A stretch of 64,000 nucleotides of DNA from Falsiruegeria litorea R37 (GTDB lineage: Bacteria > Pseudomonadota > Alphaproteobacteria > Rhodobacterales > Rhodobacteraceae), in assembly GCF_900172225.1 (NCBI RefSeq), contig NZ_FWFO01000001.1, positions 868,001 through 932,000 on the forward strand, given 5' to 3'. A program made the position numbers and the translations under genes. Below, in pieces: positions 41,925 to 50,820 of the stretch; positions within the stretch are counted from its first letter, which is position 1; every line of letters starts with the position of its first letter. The notes beneath the pieces were generated by a model, which saw only the letters and a list, made by a program, of their open reading frames with translations, was not told where the DNA came from and did no database searches.

Positions 41925-43697
41925 TCAGGCCTCCTGCACGGTGAATTCGGGGGAAATGGCGATCATGAAGGCGATGGTTTGCACCACCCATGCGGGATTG
42001 TCGGAAAATTGCGCAAAGGCCGCTTTGATACGTGCCTTGGCCTTTTGAGACGTGCGACCTGTGAGCAGGATCGACATCTGATCAATCAACGCATCGCGCT
42101 TGGCCGCAGATTTTGCTGATGCGATCTCGGCTTTCAGATCGAACCGCAAGGCGTCATTTTTCTGTGCCCAGAGGGTATCTGGATACATCTCCATGACCAT
42201 TTTCTGCTCGGCCCCAGACCCGATCTGGGTCGAGACCAGCGGCAGGAAACCTCCAAAGAACCAATAGTACATTTGATTGACGTAAGCGACCGAAGTGGCC
42301 GAGGTGTGCAGCTCAAACTCGGGCGCGACCATTCCGGCGTTCTGCAGCGGACCATGAGGGGCAAAGTCGGGCTTGTAGAAATTGAACACCGTGGGTGCCG
42401 ACATCGGGTGCATCTGCAGTTCTTCTTGCAGATCATCCCCGAGCAGCCACAGCTTGCCGCTGGTGTTGTGGGCGTTGAATGCCAGCAAAAGCTGGGTCAC
42501 GCGGTGCAGCGGCGATTTCAATTTTTGCGATTGCACCATCTTGTCCCCGGCCTTGCGGGCCGTCGGCAAGCGGTTGTCCGTCACCTCATTGATCAACGGA
42601 TAAGTCAGCACCGCCTCAAGCGTGGCCTTCAGGTCGCCCTTGGGACCAAACGCCTTGGCCACGGCGCGGATGTAAGCAGGTGAGGGGTTCGAGGTCACAA
42701 GCCGGTTGATCAGGTTGCGCGCGATGAATGGCGCGGTTGATGGGTGTGCCACCAGCTGCTCTACCAATGAACGGATCTCGCGCGGGCCTTTTTGACCGCC
42801 GGGCAGCGTCAGCTTGCCCCCCAGCAGGTTTTTGGCGCCGCGATCATGGAAATCCTCATCGACCACCATCGGCTTTGTGGCGTCGATGAAGGGCACGGTT
42901 TTGTATGCTTTTTCGACATCGTCATCAAAACCAACCGGATAACCGTTGTACGAGCTTTCCCAGAAACTGTTGGTCCATTCGTATTCATAGGCTGCGGGCA
43001 GTAGGCCGGTGAACACTCGGGCGAGTTCCTTGATATCGCGGTTGTCATAGGTCGGGATCGGTTTGCCGCCCCCGTCCAGTTTTTCCGACCCGTCCTGGTT
43101 CAGCTCGAACAGGCCGATCGAAAACAGCTGCATGATCTCGCGCGCATAGTTTTCATCCGGGTGGATGTTTTTGCGCTTGTTGGCTTTCTGGTTGAGCATG
43201 TGAGACAGGTAAATGCCCATCATCGGATGCATCGACACGTCGTAAAGCAGATCAACATACGAGCCAAAGGCGTGTTTGTAGAGCAGGTCATAGTAGCTGG
43301 CAAAACCAATGGCATCGAGTTCCAGCGAGGATTGGTCCGAGATCACCAGAACCTCACCCAAGGCCTGTGCCATACGCTGACGCAGCAGATCGTCCTTGCT
43401 GCTGAGCGTGTGATCCCACCAGGCCATGTGGAAGTACCATTTGTAGGGCAGGGCGGGGTTGTTGCCATCGCCATTGATCGCGTGCTCGCCATGAGCCGCG
43501 ACAAGCCGCTTGCGAAAATCCTTCCAGATCGCGCGGGTCGCGTTTTCAAACGTGCGTCCAGAGTTCGGCTTGTGGTCAAGTTGATCTGAAAGCCAGGGCT
43601 TGATCCCCTGCGCGCTCACCCTGTCCAAAAGCGTCTGATCGGCCCCAAGTGTGGCTTGCATCAGAAACCGGCTGGTGTCTTCCAATGTGTTTTTCAT
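41925..43697 (-). CDS. DUF1800 protein
   Basis: 590 aa from ATG 43695-43697 (ATGAAAAACAC); a longer upstream frame is unsupported. Family segments: FLMQATLGADQ near the N-terminus, MAWWDHTLSSKDDLLRQRMAQAL and DENYAREIMQLFSIGL. No obvious signal peptide. Forms a two-gene operon with the DUF1501 gene. Biochemical role unknown. It is separated from the upstream genes by a terminator. Confidence 0.9.
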   Translation of the reverse strand: MKNTLEDTSRFLMQATLGADQTLLDRVSAQGIKPWLSDQLDHKPNSGRTFENATRAIWKDFRKRLVAAHGEHAINGDGNNPALPYKWYFHMAWWDHTLSSKDDLLRQRMAQALGEVLVISDQSSLELDAIGFASYYDLLYKHAFGSYVDLLYDVSMHPMMGIYLSHMLNQKANKRKNIHPDENYAREIMQLFSIGLFELNQDGSEKLDGGGKPIPTYDNRDIKELARVFTGLLPAAYEYEWTNSFWESSYNGYPVGFDDDVEKAYKTVPFIDATKPMVVDEDFHDRGAKNLLGGKLTLPGGQKGPREIRSLVEQLVAHPSTAPFIARNLINRLVTSNPSPAYIRAVAKAFGPKGDLKATLEAVLTYPLINEVTDNRLPTARKAGDKMVQSQKLKSPLHRVTQLLLAFNAHNTSGKLWLLGDDLQEELQMHPMSAPTVFNFYKPDFAPHGPLQNAGMVAPEFELHTSATSVAYVNQMYYWFFGGFLPLVSTQIGSGAEQKMVMEMYPDTLWAQKNDALRFDLKAEIASAKSAAKRDALIDQMSILLTGRTSQKAKARIKAAFAQFSDNPAWVVQTIAFMIAISPEFTVQEA

Positions 43698-43814
43698 GTT
43701 GATGGCTTTGCCTCGACTGTGCGGAGGGGGGCAGGTGAGCTGCAACTCCTCCAGTTATCTGTCATATATGACAAGTTAAGGTTTTCAATGCGCAAAGCAA
43801 GGTGACAGAACGAA

Positions 43815-43840
43815 AAAGACCCCGCCTGAGCGGGGTCTTT
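43815..43840. terminator. Bidirectional-looking terminator
   Basis: Perfect 11-bp arms AAAGACCCCGC/GCGGGGTCTTT with a CTGA loop and T/A runs on each side. On the minus strand it follows the DUF2141 gene. Confidence 0.88.
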
Positions 43841-43863
43841 GTGCGGGTTTTTGCCTACGTCAC

Positions 43864-44298
43864 TTATTTGGGCGCGTAGTTCATTTTCATGGTTGGGTTG
43901 TTGTCGCCGGTATATTCGAACACTGCTTCGTCATAAGTCGGAGGCGCGGTTGCGCCGGCGTTGTTGGAGTAACCCCAGCCCTCTTCCGGAACGGCGCCTT
44001 TCATTTCAAACTGGCCATTGTCGTTGGCATCGTGATGCAACATGATGGCATAGCTGCCGGCCTCCAGTCCGGGAAGAACACCAGTGACAGAACCCTCGGT
44101 TGCGGGAATTTTCACATAGCTTACCATTTTGGCGAACATGTTGTTTTCGAACGCGCGTTGATCGTTGAACGCCAGAACGTGGATTGAACCGCCGGATGCA
44201 TCGACACCGTCGATGGTTACTTCCATGTCGGCTAGAGCAGCGGTCGTCGACAAAGTCGACGCGAACAAAGCGCCACTCAGAATGGGTGTCAGTTTCAT
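43864..44298 (-). CDS. DUF2141 secreted protein
   Basis: 144 aa from ATG 44296-44298; the longer frame upstream is unsupported. The signal peptide ends at TAALA-D (about residue 23). The mature part matches DUF2141, a small beta-rich extracytoplasmic family (GGSIHVLAFN, LPGLEAGSYAIMLHHDANDNGQFE, WGYSNNA). Last gene of the symporter/aldehyde-dehydrogenase operon. Function unknown. Confidence 0.85.
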   Translation of the reverse strand: MKLTPILSGALFASTLSTTAALADMEVTIDGVDASGGSIHVLAFNDQRAFENNMFAKMVSYVKIPATEGSVTGVLPGLEAGSYAIMLHHDANDNGQFEMKGAVPEEGWGYSNNAGATAPPTYDEAVFEYTGDNNPTMKMNYAPK

Positions 44299-44336
44299 GG
44301 TCTTTTCCTCACTTGCTAAAATGAACGGGTCGGGGA

Positions 44337-44645
44337 TCAGAACCCGTATGGATTGATGCCAACCAGTTGAGAGATGTCGAAATAGATGCCGAACAGTCGC
44401 CACGCGAGGTCCTGAACCACGTAGTAGGCTCCCAAAGAGAACCACATCACGGTGACGGTCCAGAACAGCGGTGGATTTTCGCGGATGTTCACGATTTCCC
44501 CGATAAAGGCCTCACCCGCGATGAACGAGGTGTAAGCCCACCACAGGAACAGCGACCCCCAGACCCAGAAATGGCCAAAGAGTGTCGCCAGAAGCAGCGC
44601 GACAACAGTCAGCCACGTGACCGGGTGGTTGGTTAGGTACTTCAT
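44337..44645 (-). CDS. Small hydrophobic membrane protein, unknown
   Basis: 102 aa behind AAGGGAATTC. Two or three membrane segments (about 11-37 and 58-78), rich in Trp and aromatic residues. No family recognised. Sits 9 bp after the aldehyde dehydrogenase gene in the same operon, so a membrane role in the same pathway is possible. Confidence 0.75.
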   Translation of the reverse strand: MKYLTNHPVTWLTVVALLLATLFGHFWVWGSLFLWWAYTSFIAGEAFIGEIVNIRENPPLFWTVTVMWFSLGAYYVVQDLAWRLFGIYFDISQLVGINPYGF

Positions 44646-44654
44646 TGAATTCCC

Positions 44655-46094
44655 TTACTTTTTAAGCATCGGCGCAACGGCCTTCTTGAATTTCTCACCG
44701 AAAGGCGCCCGCAAAGGTTTGAACGGCCCGTCCATATTGATCTGCTTGTAGACGGACTTTTCATGGCTAAAGAGCTTGAAGCCGTGGTGGCCGTGATAAG
44801 CGCCCATGCCCGACGGACCAACGCCGCCAAACGGCAGGCTTTGCTGGGTCGAATGCATGATGGTGTCGTTGATGCAAGCGCCGCCCGATGTGGTATTGGA
44901 CAGAACCTTGTCCTGCTCGCCTGCGTCTTTCGAGAAGACATACAGAGCAAGGGGACGGGGGCGGGCGTTCACGAATGTGATGGCTTGTTCGACCGTGTCA
45001 TAGGGGATGACTGGCAGGATCGGGCCAAAGATCTCGTCTGTCATCACGTCCAGGTCAGGAGAAGGGTCGACGATGATGGTGGGCGGCATGACCTTTTCGT
45101 TCGAGCCGTCAAAGCTCTCATTGGCAGGGTTCACCTCGATCACTTCAGCGCCGCTGTCGCGGGCCTGCTGAACTAGCGCCTTTAACCGGTCGTGCTGACG
45201 GTCGGATACGATATGGGTGTAGTCCTGATTGCCCTGCAGGGTCGGATAAGCAGCGGCCATCTTGGTTTTGACTTGGTTCACAAAGTCACCAACCTTGGCG
45301 CGTGGGACCAAGGCATAGTCGGGCGCCAGGCAGACCTGGCCTGCGTTGAACAGTTTACCTGCCGTGATCCGCGAAGTTGCCACATCCATGTCGGCGTTGT
45401 TGGTCACGATGGCGGGCGACTTACCGCCCAGTTCCAAAGTCACGGGAACCAAGTTGTCGGCGGCAGCATGCAGGATGTGCTTGCCGATCGAGGTCGCCCC
45501 CGTGAACAGCATGTGGTCGAACGGCAGCTTGGTAAAGTTCACACCGGTTTCCACGCCACCAGTGATCACCGCTGCCTCGTTGGCCGAGAATTTCTCTTCG
45601 ATCAACTGCTTCATCAGGGCCGAGGTGTTTGGTGTGAATTCCGACGGCTTCAACATAACCGAGTTGCCGGCAGCAAAGGCTTCCCCCATTGGGCCGATGG
45701 CCAAGTAGATCGGGAAGTTCCAAGGCGATACGATGCCAATGACACCCAAGGGCTGGTATTCGATCCGGGCCTTGCCGCCGAAAATGTTCAGCGGGAAATC
45801 AACTTTGGCTTTGGTCGGTTTCATCCATTGGGCCAAATGGGACTTGGCATGCTTGAGTTCGGTCAGCGTGCCGCCGATATCGGCGATCAGTGTCTCGGCC
45901 CTGCTGCGGTTGCCGAAGTCTGCAGAAACAGCGTCACAAAGAGCGTCCTGGTTGTCGGCGATCAGATCGATCAGACGGTTGATGCGATCAATCCGTTCGT
46001 TCAGCGAGGGGGCTCCGGAGGTCAGGAAATGCGAACGCTGCGCTTCGAGCAGGCTCAGCATGTCCGCGTTCAGATTTGGGTCGTGCTTGGTCAT
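44655..46094 (-). CDS. calB: Coniferyl-aldehyde dehydrogenase-like enzyme
   Basis: 479 aa from ATG 46092-46094 behind AAGGGAG. Short-form aldehyde dehydrogenase with the catalytic Glu in LELGGKSPAIV, catalytic Cys in FNAGQVCLAPDY and the C-terminal SLPFGGVGPSGMGAYHG, the pattern of the coniferyl aldehyde dehydrogenase subgroup. It oxidises an aldehyde to an acid with NAD(P). Placed under the TetR-type palindrome with the symporter. Substrate range is uncertain, so the symbol is tentative. Confidence 0.85.
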   Translation of the reverse strand: MTKHDPNLNADMLSLLEAQRSHFLTSGAPSLNERIDRINRLIDLIADNQDALCDAVSADFGNRSRAETLIADIGGTLTELKHAKSHLAQWMKPTKAKVDFPLNIFGGKARIEYQPLGVIGIVSPWNFPIYLAIGPMGEAFAAGNSVMLKPSEFTPNTSALMKQLIEEKFSANEAAVITGGVETGVNFTKLPFDHMLFTGATSIGKHILHAAADNLVPVTLELGGKSPAIVTNNADMDVATSRITAGKLFNAGQVCLAPDYALVPRAKVGDFVNQVKTKMAAAYPTLQGNQDYTHIVSDRQHDRLKALVQQARDSGAEVIEVNPANESFDGSNEKVMPPTIIVDPSPDLDVMTDEIFGPILPVIPYDTVEQAITFVNARPRPLALYVFSKDAGEQDKVLSNTTSGGACINDTIMHSTQQSLPFGGVGPSGMGAYHGHHGFKLFSHEKSVYKQINMDGPFKPLRAPFGEKFKKAVAPMLKK

Positions 46095-46167
46095 TTTAGT
46101 CTCCCTTGGGGCTCCTGGGCGCGGTGTCACCGAGGTCAGTCACCACGCCCAGGAAATTGTTAGTTTT

Positions 46168-47589
46168 CTATGCAGCTTTGTTGCCCACCATCTCTTCGAA
46201 TTGTTTTTTGTCAAGATTGTAAAACAAAAGGAAAACGATGGACGCTACGTAGATCATGACTGTGAGCAGCGCGTAGTTGATGCCGAGGCTGCTGATGATC
46301 TCAGGTGTCAGGTTGCTTTGGTCGGGTGCCGATGGGAAACCAACGAAGGCCAGGAACATGCCCGAGACCGCCAAGCCGCCCGCTGTACCTGCTTTTAGGA
46401 TGAAGGTGATCGAAGCAGTGATGATCCCTTCGTTCTGGAACCCGGACTTGTGCAGGCCAACCTCTACCACATCCGCAGTCATCGAGGTCAGCACCGAAGA
46501 GGTCCAGACAATCACACCAACCTGAATGATACCGTGCGCAAACAGGACATAGAGCAGGGCCTCAGTGCCATTGGCAGGGAACAGATCCAGCCAGCGCAGC
46601 AGATAGGGGCCAGCGCCGATGATGGTCGACAGGATCGACAAGTTGATTGCCGCGGCCTTCTTGTTGTCACGGTTGGACAGCACCTTGATCAGGAAACCCG
46701 CAATCAGCGCGCCTGCCAAATTCGCCAACAGGATGAGCGAGATCTGATCGTTACTGAGCTCCCAGTAAAAGCTCATCAGATAGGTCCACAGAGCGGCGGC
46801 AACGCCGGATCCGATCGCGTAGACTGCCGATGACAGGAAGATTGCGCGCAATGCGGGAAGACCTGCGGCCGAGGCAAACTGACGAAAGAAGCCACCGGCG
46901 CCTTTGGTCGGCTCATGGGCGATTTCGGTCATCTGATCTTTGTAGGAGTAGAGACCCAGGGCGGAGATCAGGATTGCGCCACCGATAAGGAAAGCACTGA
47001 CAAGCCCAGCTTCCTGGTATCCGGCCTGGTTCAGAATGCCGTAAGGCATGAAGTCGGTCGGCACGAGCCAGATGGTGTACATCGCGATCACGATGATCTG
47101 ACCGGCGATCCACGTCACTGAGACCTTGTGCCCCGACAACAGGGTCCGAGCGTTGTAGTCGCTGGTCAGTTCCGGCAGCATCGCGTTGTGCGGTACATCA
47201 TACAGTGTCATCGAAAAGCGCAGTCCGATGGTGGTCAGCAACAGGAACCAGAACAGCTGCCCATCGGTGGTCAGGGATGCGGGCGGATTCCAGATCAGCC
47301 AGAACAGGAAAGCGGTCGGTACAATCGACAGAAAGATGAACGGATGCCGCTTGCCCATCCGCGATTTCCAGTTGTCCGACAGATAGCCCACAACCGGGTC
47401 CGAAATCGCGTCAAAGACCAGCGCGATCGAAAGGGCAAAACCCACAACCTCGGCCGGAAGTCCGATGACCAGGTTGTAATAGATGAGCAGAAAGAAGCTC
47501 AAACCATTTGAGAATACGCCGTTGGCGACACCGCCCAAGCCGTAGAACAGTTGCATCTTGCCGGGCGTGCCGGCGGTTTGGGTCTTCAT
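46168..47589 (-). CDS. GPH-family sugar/organic-acid cation symporter (MFS)
   Basis: 473 aa with twelve predicted membrane segments and the GPH signature FDAISDPVVGYLSDNWKSRMGKRHP. GPH carriers import glycosides, pentosides, hexuronides or other organic substrates with Na+ or H+. The start is behind AGGGAGG. It heads an operon with the aldehyde dehydrogenase, and a palindrome copy lies in the gap to the divergent Rieske oxygenase gene. Substrate not known. Confidence 0.9.
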   Translation of the reverse strand: MKTQTAGTPGKMQLFYGLGGVANGVFSNGLSFFLLIYYNLVIGLPAEVVGFALSIALVFDAISDPVVGYLSDNWKSRMGKRHPFIFLSIVPTAFLFWLIWNPPASLTTDGQLFWFLLLTTIGLRFSMTLYDVPHNAMLPELTSDYNARTLLSGHKVSVTWIAGQIIVIAMYTIWLVPTDFMPYGILNQAGYQEAGLVSAFLIGGAILISALGLYSYKDQMTEIAHEPTKGAGGFFRQFASAAGLPALRAIFLSSAVYAIGSGVAAALWTYLMSFYWELSNDQISLILLANLAGALIAGFLIKVLSNRDNKKAAAINLSILSTIIGAGPYLLRWLDLFPANGTEALLYVLFAHGIIQVGVIVWTSSVLTSMTADVVEVGLHKSGFQNEGIITASITFILKAGTAGGLAVSGMFLAFVGFPSAPDQSNLTPEIISSLGINYALLTVMIYVASIVFLLFYNLDKKQFEEMVGNKAA

Positions 47590-47646
47590 TTTCTTTCCTC
47601 CCTGGTCCCGTTCACTGATATATTTTCATAGTTGATTGTTTTGAGG

Positions 47647-47664
47647 TTAGTGAACGTTCATGAT
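47647..47664. promoter_or_regulatory. TetR-type palindrome, copy 4 (symporter/Rieske gap)
   Basis: TTAGTGAACGTTCATGAT matches 15 of 18 positions of TTAGTGAACGTTCACTAA. It lies between divergent genes starting at 47589 and 47774 and could control both. Confidence 0.62.
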
Positions 47665-47773
47665 ATCTTGAATTTAGACACAGGTTGAATTACTTGTCAA
47701 AGGCGATAGTTTGTCATTCATGATAGTAAATGGATAAAGACGCGCGCCCGCTGAGAAGAGAGAGGAGATTCTC

Positions 47774-48964
47774 GTGACTTTAGATTGCTCTATGCCAGAA
47801 CACGCCACCCAGATCCTGCCGCGTGAGGCCTATACCTCGCAGGAATGGTTCGACCGTGAAATGAAGGAATTGTTCGCCAAGACCTGGGGATTCGCAGGTC
47901 TCGCCAAGGATGTAGCCAACCCCGGTGACTATATGACGGCCCAGGTCGGGACCTTCACCTTGTTTGTGATTCGCGGATCGGATGGCGAGCTGCGCGCGTT
48001 CCACAACATCTGCCGCCACCGGGGAACCGAGCTGGTGGATCGTGGCTGTGGCAACAAGGGTAAAACCATCGTTTGTCCCTATCACCGCTGGACATTCGGT
48101 CTGGATGGCGCGCTGCGCGGTGTGCCGGATCAAAAGGCGCTGTTCCCGGATTTTGACAAGAAGGAAAACGGCCTGCACCCTGCGTCAGTGGGGGAATTCA
48201 AAGGCCTGGTCTTTGTCAGCCCGGAACCTGATCTCAGCTTTGATGCCTACCTGAGCACCATCCCCGAGGTGGTCTGGCCGCATGATCTGAACAACCCCGA
48301 GTTGGTGCAGGCGCAGGAAAAGATCGTCTACGAGATGGAGTGCAACTGGAAGGTTTTCTTCGAGAACGCCATTGACGGTTATCACCTGCTTTACCTGCAT
48401 GAACACACGTTGGGCGGCCCCCACCCGGAAAAGAACGTCTGGGAGCCGCATGGCGATCACCAGGTTTGGTATTCGACCGAACAGGAAAACATCAAAAGCC
48501 GGATCCCGCAGTACGTTGCACAGCAACTGCAAAAGATGCGGCTCAAGCCGCTCGTTCACGCAGGCGAGCATGGGTATGGCGGCGTCTATGCGATGTTCCC
48601 GACCACCTTGGTGGTGACGTCGCCCTATTCCTTCTCGCTGTCGATCATGCACCCGACCGGGCCGAACACCACACGCCTGGAAGTCCTGAGCTGGATGCCC
48701 AAGGCACGACTAAAGGCAATGGGTGGGCTCAAGCACGTCCCGGGCTATGACAAGACAACCGGCACTATCAAATCCTCGCATTGGAAGGTGCACCCGCTGG
48801 AAACCGGTGATTTCCAGACCGAGGATGTATATGTCGCCGAAAAAATGCAGCGTTCGCTGCAGTCTCCTAAATATTCTGTAGGTCAACTGGCCAGCGGACC
48901 GGGTGCGGAATCGCCGCTGACATACTTCCAGCAGTGTGTTCGGAACTACGTGCCAGAAGAGTGA
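47774..48964 (+). CDS. Rieske non-haem iron oxygenase, alpha subunit
   Basis: 396 aa from a GTG behind AGAGGAG (internal ATG at 47792 is less likely). The Rieske cluster ligands are C80, H82, C101, H104 (CRHRG...CPYHRW). The mononuclear iron site lies in N198-x2-D201-x2-H204-x4-H209 (NAIDGYHLLYLH). It inserts oxygen into an aromatic or aliphatic substrate, or demethylates. No beta subunit or dedicated reductase is encoded nearby, so electrons must come from elsewhere. Under the same palindrome as the symporter operon. Confidence 0.92.
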   Translation: MTLDCSMPEHATQILPREAYTSQEWFDREMKELFAKTWGFAGLAKDVANPGDYMTAQVGTFTLFVIRGSDGELRAFHNICRHRGTELVDRGCGNKGKTIVCPYHRWTFGLDGALRGVPDQKALFPDFDKKENGLHPASVGEFKGLVFVSPEPDLSFDAYLSTIPEVVWPHDLNNPELVQAQEKIVYEMECNWKVFFENAIDGYHLLYLHEHTLGGPHPEKNVWEPHGDHQVWYSTEQENIKSRIPQYVAQQLQKMRLKPLVHAGEHGYGGVYAMFPTTLVVTSPYSFSLSIMHPTGPNTTRLEVLSWMPKARLKAMGGLKHVPGYDKTTGTIKSSHWKVHPLETGDFQTEDVYVAEKMQRSLQSPKYSVGQLASGPGAESPLTYFQQCVRNYVPEE

Positions 48965-48978
48965 GTTAAAGACGACAA

Positions 48979-49010
48979 CGGGTCGGATCGTCACGGATCC
49001 GGCCCGCTTC
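48979..49010 (+). terminator. Terminator-like hairpin after the Rieske gene
   Basis: Eleven-pair stem CGGGTCGGATC/GATCCGGCCCG (one T-G pair) followed by CTTCCCTT, a weak T-tract. Confidence 0.6.
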
Positions 49011-49019
49011 CCTTAGAAC

Positions 49020-49046
49020 AAAAAAATGCGCCCAGGGGCGGGCGCA
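49020..49046 (-). terminator. Rho-independent terminator for the acyl-CoA ligase gene
   Basis: On the minus strand TGCGCCC-loop-GGGCGCA is followed by seven T, 59 bp after the ligase stop. Confidence 0.88.
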
Positions 49047-49104
49047 AGTTTCGGGGTTCCAGCGGCGCGATGGTTGGGAGAAACCACCGCGCCTTCGCGA
49101 GATA

Positions 49105-50658
49105 TCACTGAGTGGCGTGTGTCTTCTCGCGGCGCGTACAGACCTCGATGATCTCACGCTTTTGGATCTTTCCGGTCGGCCCTTTTGGCAGGCTGTCCCA
49201 GATCTCGATGTCCTTTGGAATCTTGAAGTTGGCGATCTTGCCCCGGCAAAACGCGCGCAGCTCTTCGCCTGTGGTGGTCTGGCCATCAACCAGTGTCACG
49301 GTCGCATGGATGCGGTCGCCCCATTTGGGATCGGGCAGGCCAAAGACGCTGACCTCATCCACCGCCTCATGCTCGGCCAGGCAGTTTTCGATCTCGACCG
49401 GGAAAATGTTGTAGCCACCCGATTTGATACGGAACTTGGCCCGATCCATCAGATAGACGTACCCTTCGGCGTCCTGCGCGGCGATGTCACCAGTGTAGAG
49501 CCAGCCATCGCGCACCGTCTCGGTATATTTCACGTCCTGATTCCAATAGCCGGGGATCACGTAGGGCGTGCGGATGAGCAGCTCTCCGGCCTTGCCTTGG
49601 GGCAGATCGTTGCCCTCGTCGTCGATGATCCGGGTTTCTACAAAATAGAGCGGGCGGCCGGCACTGGCGAGGCAATTGTGATCGGCGTTCAAGGCAAGGT
49701 CATGGTCGGTCGCTGTCAGCATCATCGACATGCCCATCAACTCGGTCGTGCCATACATCTGCAGGAACGAACAGCCAAAGGCCTGCACGGCCTCGCGCAC
49801 CGTGGCGGGCGGGATCGGGGCCGAGCCATAGCCGAGCTGGCGCATGGACGAGACGTCGTATTTGCCGATCAGGCCGGAACTCAGCAGGCTGTTGAGCATC
49901 GTCGGCACCAGGACGCAGATCGAGCATTTCTCGCGTTCGATCAATTGCAGGGCCCGTTCCGCATCCCATTCGCCGATGATTGCGCAGGTGTTGCCGTGAA
50001 AGATGTTGCGCAGCAGATGCATGATCGGCACGCCTGAGGCGGGCATCGCGTGCAGCCAGACGTCATCGGGCGTGGCCCCTTCGGACAGAGCAATGGCGGC
50101 CATGGATTCGATCATCTGGCGATGCGGATAGATTGCGCCTTTCGGCAGGCCGGTTGATCCGGTGGTGTAGCAGATCATCAGTCGCTCGTGCTGCGACAGG
50201 CTGAGTGGTTCGTCTGCCGTGCCTTCGGCGATCAGGGCCTCATAGTCGTCTGACAGATCGTGTCCGCCACCAATGCCGATCAGGCGCGGCTGTCGATCCG
50301 AATGGGCCAGCGCCTCTTTGGCCCCATCGACCAGTTCCGCCTGGACAAAGATTTGATCTACACCGGCGTCGTCGATCAACGCGCCCAACTCGGGCGGGGC
50401 AAGGCGATAGTTCAACCCGACCCGAACCGCGCCCGCCTTGGCGCAGGCCCCGATGGTTTCGACCACCTCGATGCTGTCTTTCAGGATCACACCGATCCGA
50501 TCGCCAGGGCGCACGCCCCAACCCCGCAGAACGCGGCCAAGCGCATCCGTGCGCTGATCCAATTCCCGCCAAGTGCGGCGGCGGTCAATCTCGACATAGG
50601 CCTCGCGGTCGCCAAAGTTGCGCGCGTTTCGGTTGATCAATTCGCCTAGCGTCAGCAT
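49105..50658 (-). CDS. AMP-dependent acyl-CoA ligase
   Basis: 517 aa from ATG 50656-50658 (an upstream TTG is an alternative; neither has a strong ribosome-binding site). Motifs are YTTGSTGLPKGAI (P-loop), MYGTTELMG, YTGDIAAQD and PTGKIQKREI with the catalytic Lys. It activates a carboxylic acid as a CoA thioester. It diverges from the LysR gene and has its own palindrome copy 40 bp upstream, tying it to the TetR regulon. Aromatic-acid and fatty-acid substrates are both possible. Confidence 0.9.
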   Translation of the reverse strand: MLTLGELINRNARNFGDREAYVEIDRRRTWRELDQRTDALGRVLRGWGVRPGDRIGVILKDSIEVVETIGACAKAGAVRVGLNYRLAPPELGALIDDAGVDQIFVQAELVDGAKEALAHSDRQPRLIGIGGGHDLSDDYEALIAEGTADEPLSLSQHERLMICYTTGSTGLPKGAIYPHRQMIESMAAIALSEGATPDDVWLHAMPASGVPIMHLLRNIFHGNTCAIIGEWDAERALQLIEREKCSICVLVPTMLNSLLSSGLIGKYDVSSMRQLGYGSAPIPPATVREAVQAFGCSFLQMYGTTELMGMSMMLTATDHDLALNADHNCLASAGRPLYFVETRIIDDEGNDLPQGKAGELLIRTPYVIPGYWNQDVKYTETVRDGWLYTGDIAAQDAEGYVYLMDRAKFRIKSGGYNIFPVEIENCLAEHEAVDEVSVFGLPDPKWGDRIHATVTLVDGQTTTGEELRAFCRGKIANFKIPKDIEIWDSLPKGPTGKIQKREIIEVCTRREKTHATQ

Positions 50659-50697
50659 GTCTGTCCGTGCAATCCTGATATCTTGCCGCAAGGCAAG

Positions 50698-50715
50698 TTA
50701 GTGAACGTTCGCTAT
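50698..50715. promoter_or_regulatory. TetR-type palindrome, copy 5 (before the acyl-CoA ligase)
   Basis: TTAGTGAACGTTCGCTAT matches 16 of 18 positions of TTAGTGAACGTTCACTAA. It is 40 bp before the ligase start. Confidence 0.62.
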
Positions 50716-50820
50716 AGCATCCATGTGGACAACCGCATTTGTCAATTTCTTTTTTGAGACAGACCGTGCCTTTGCATAGGGCCATGCAATGCAACGCTTT
50801 TCGCCGCCCTGAATGTCGCT

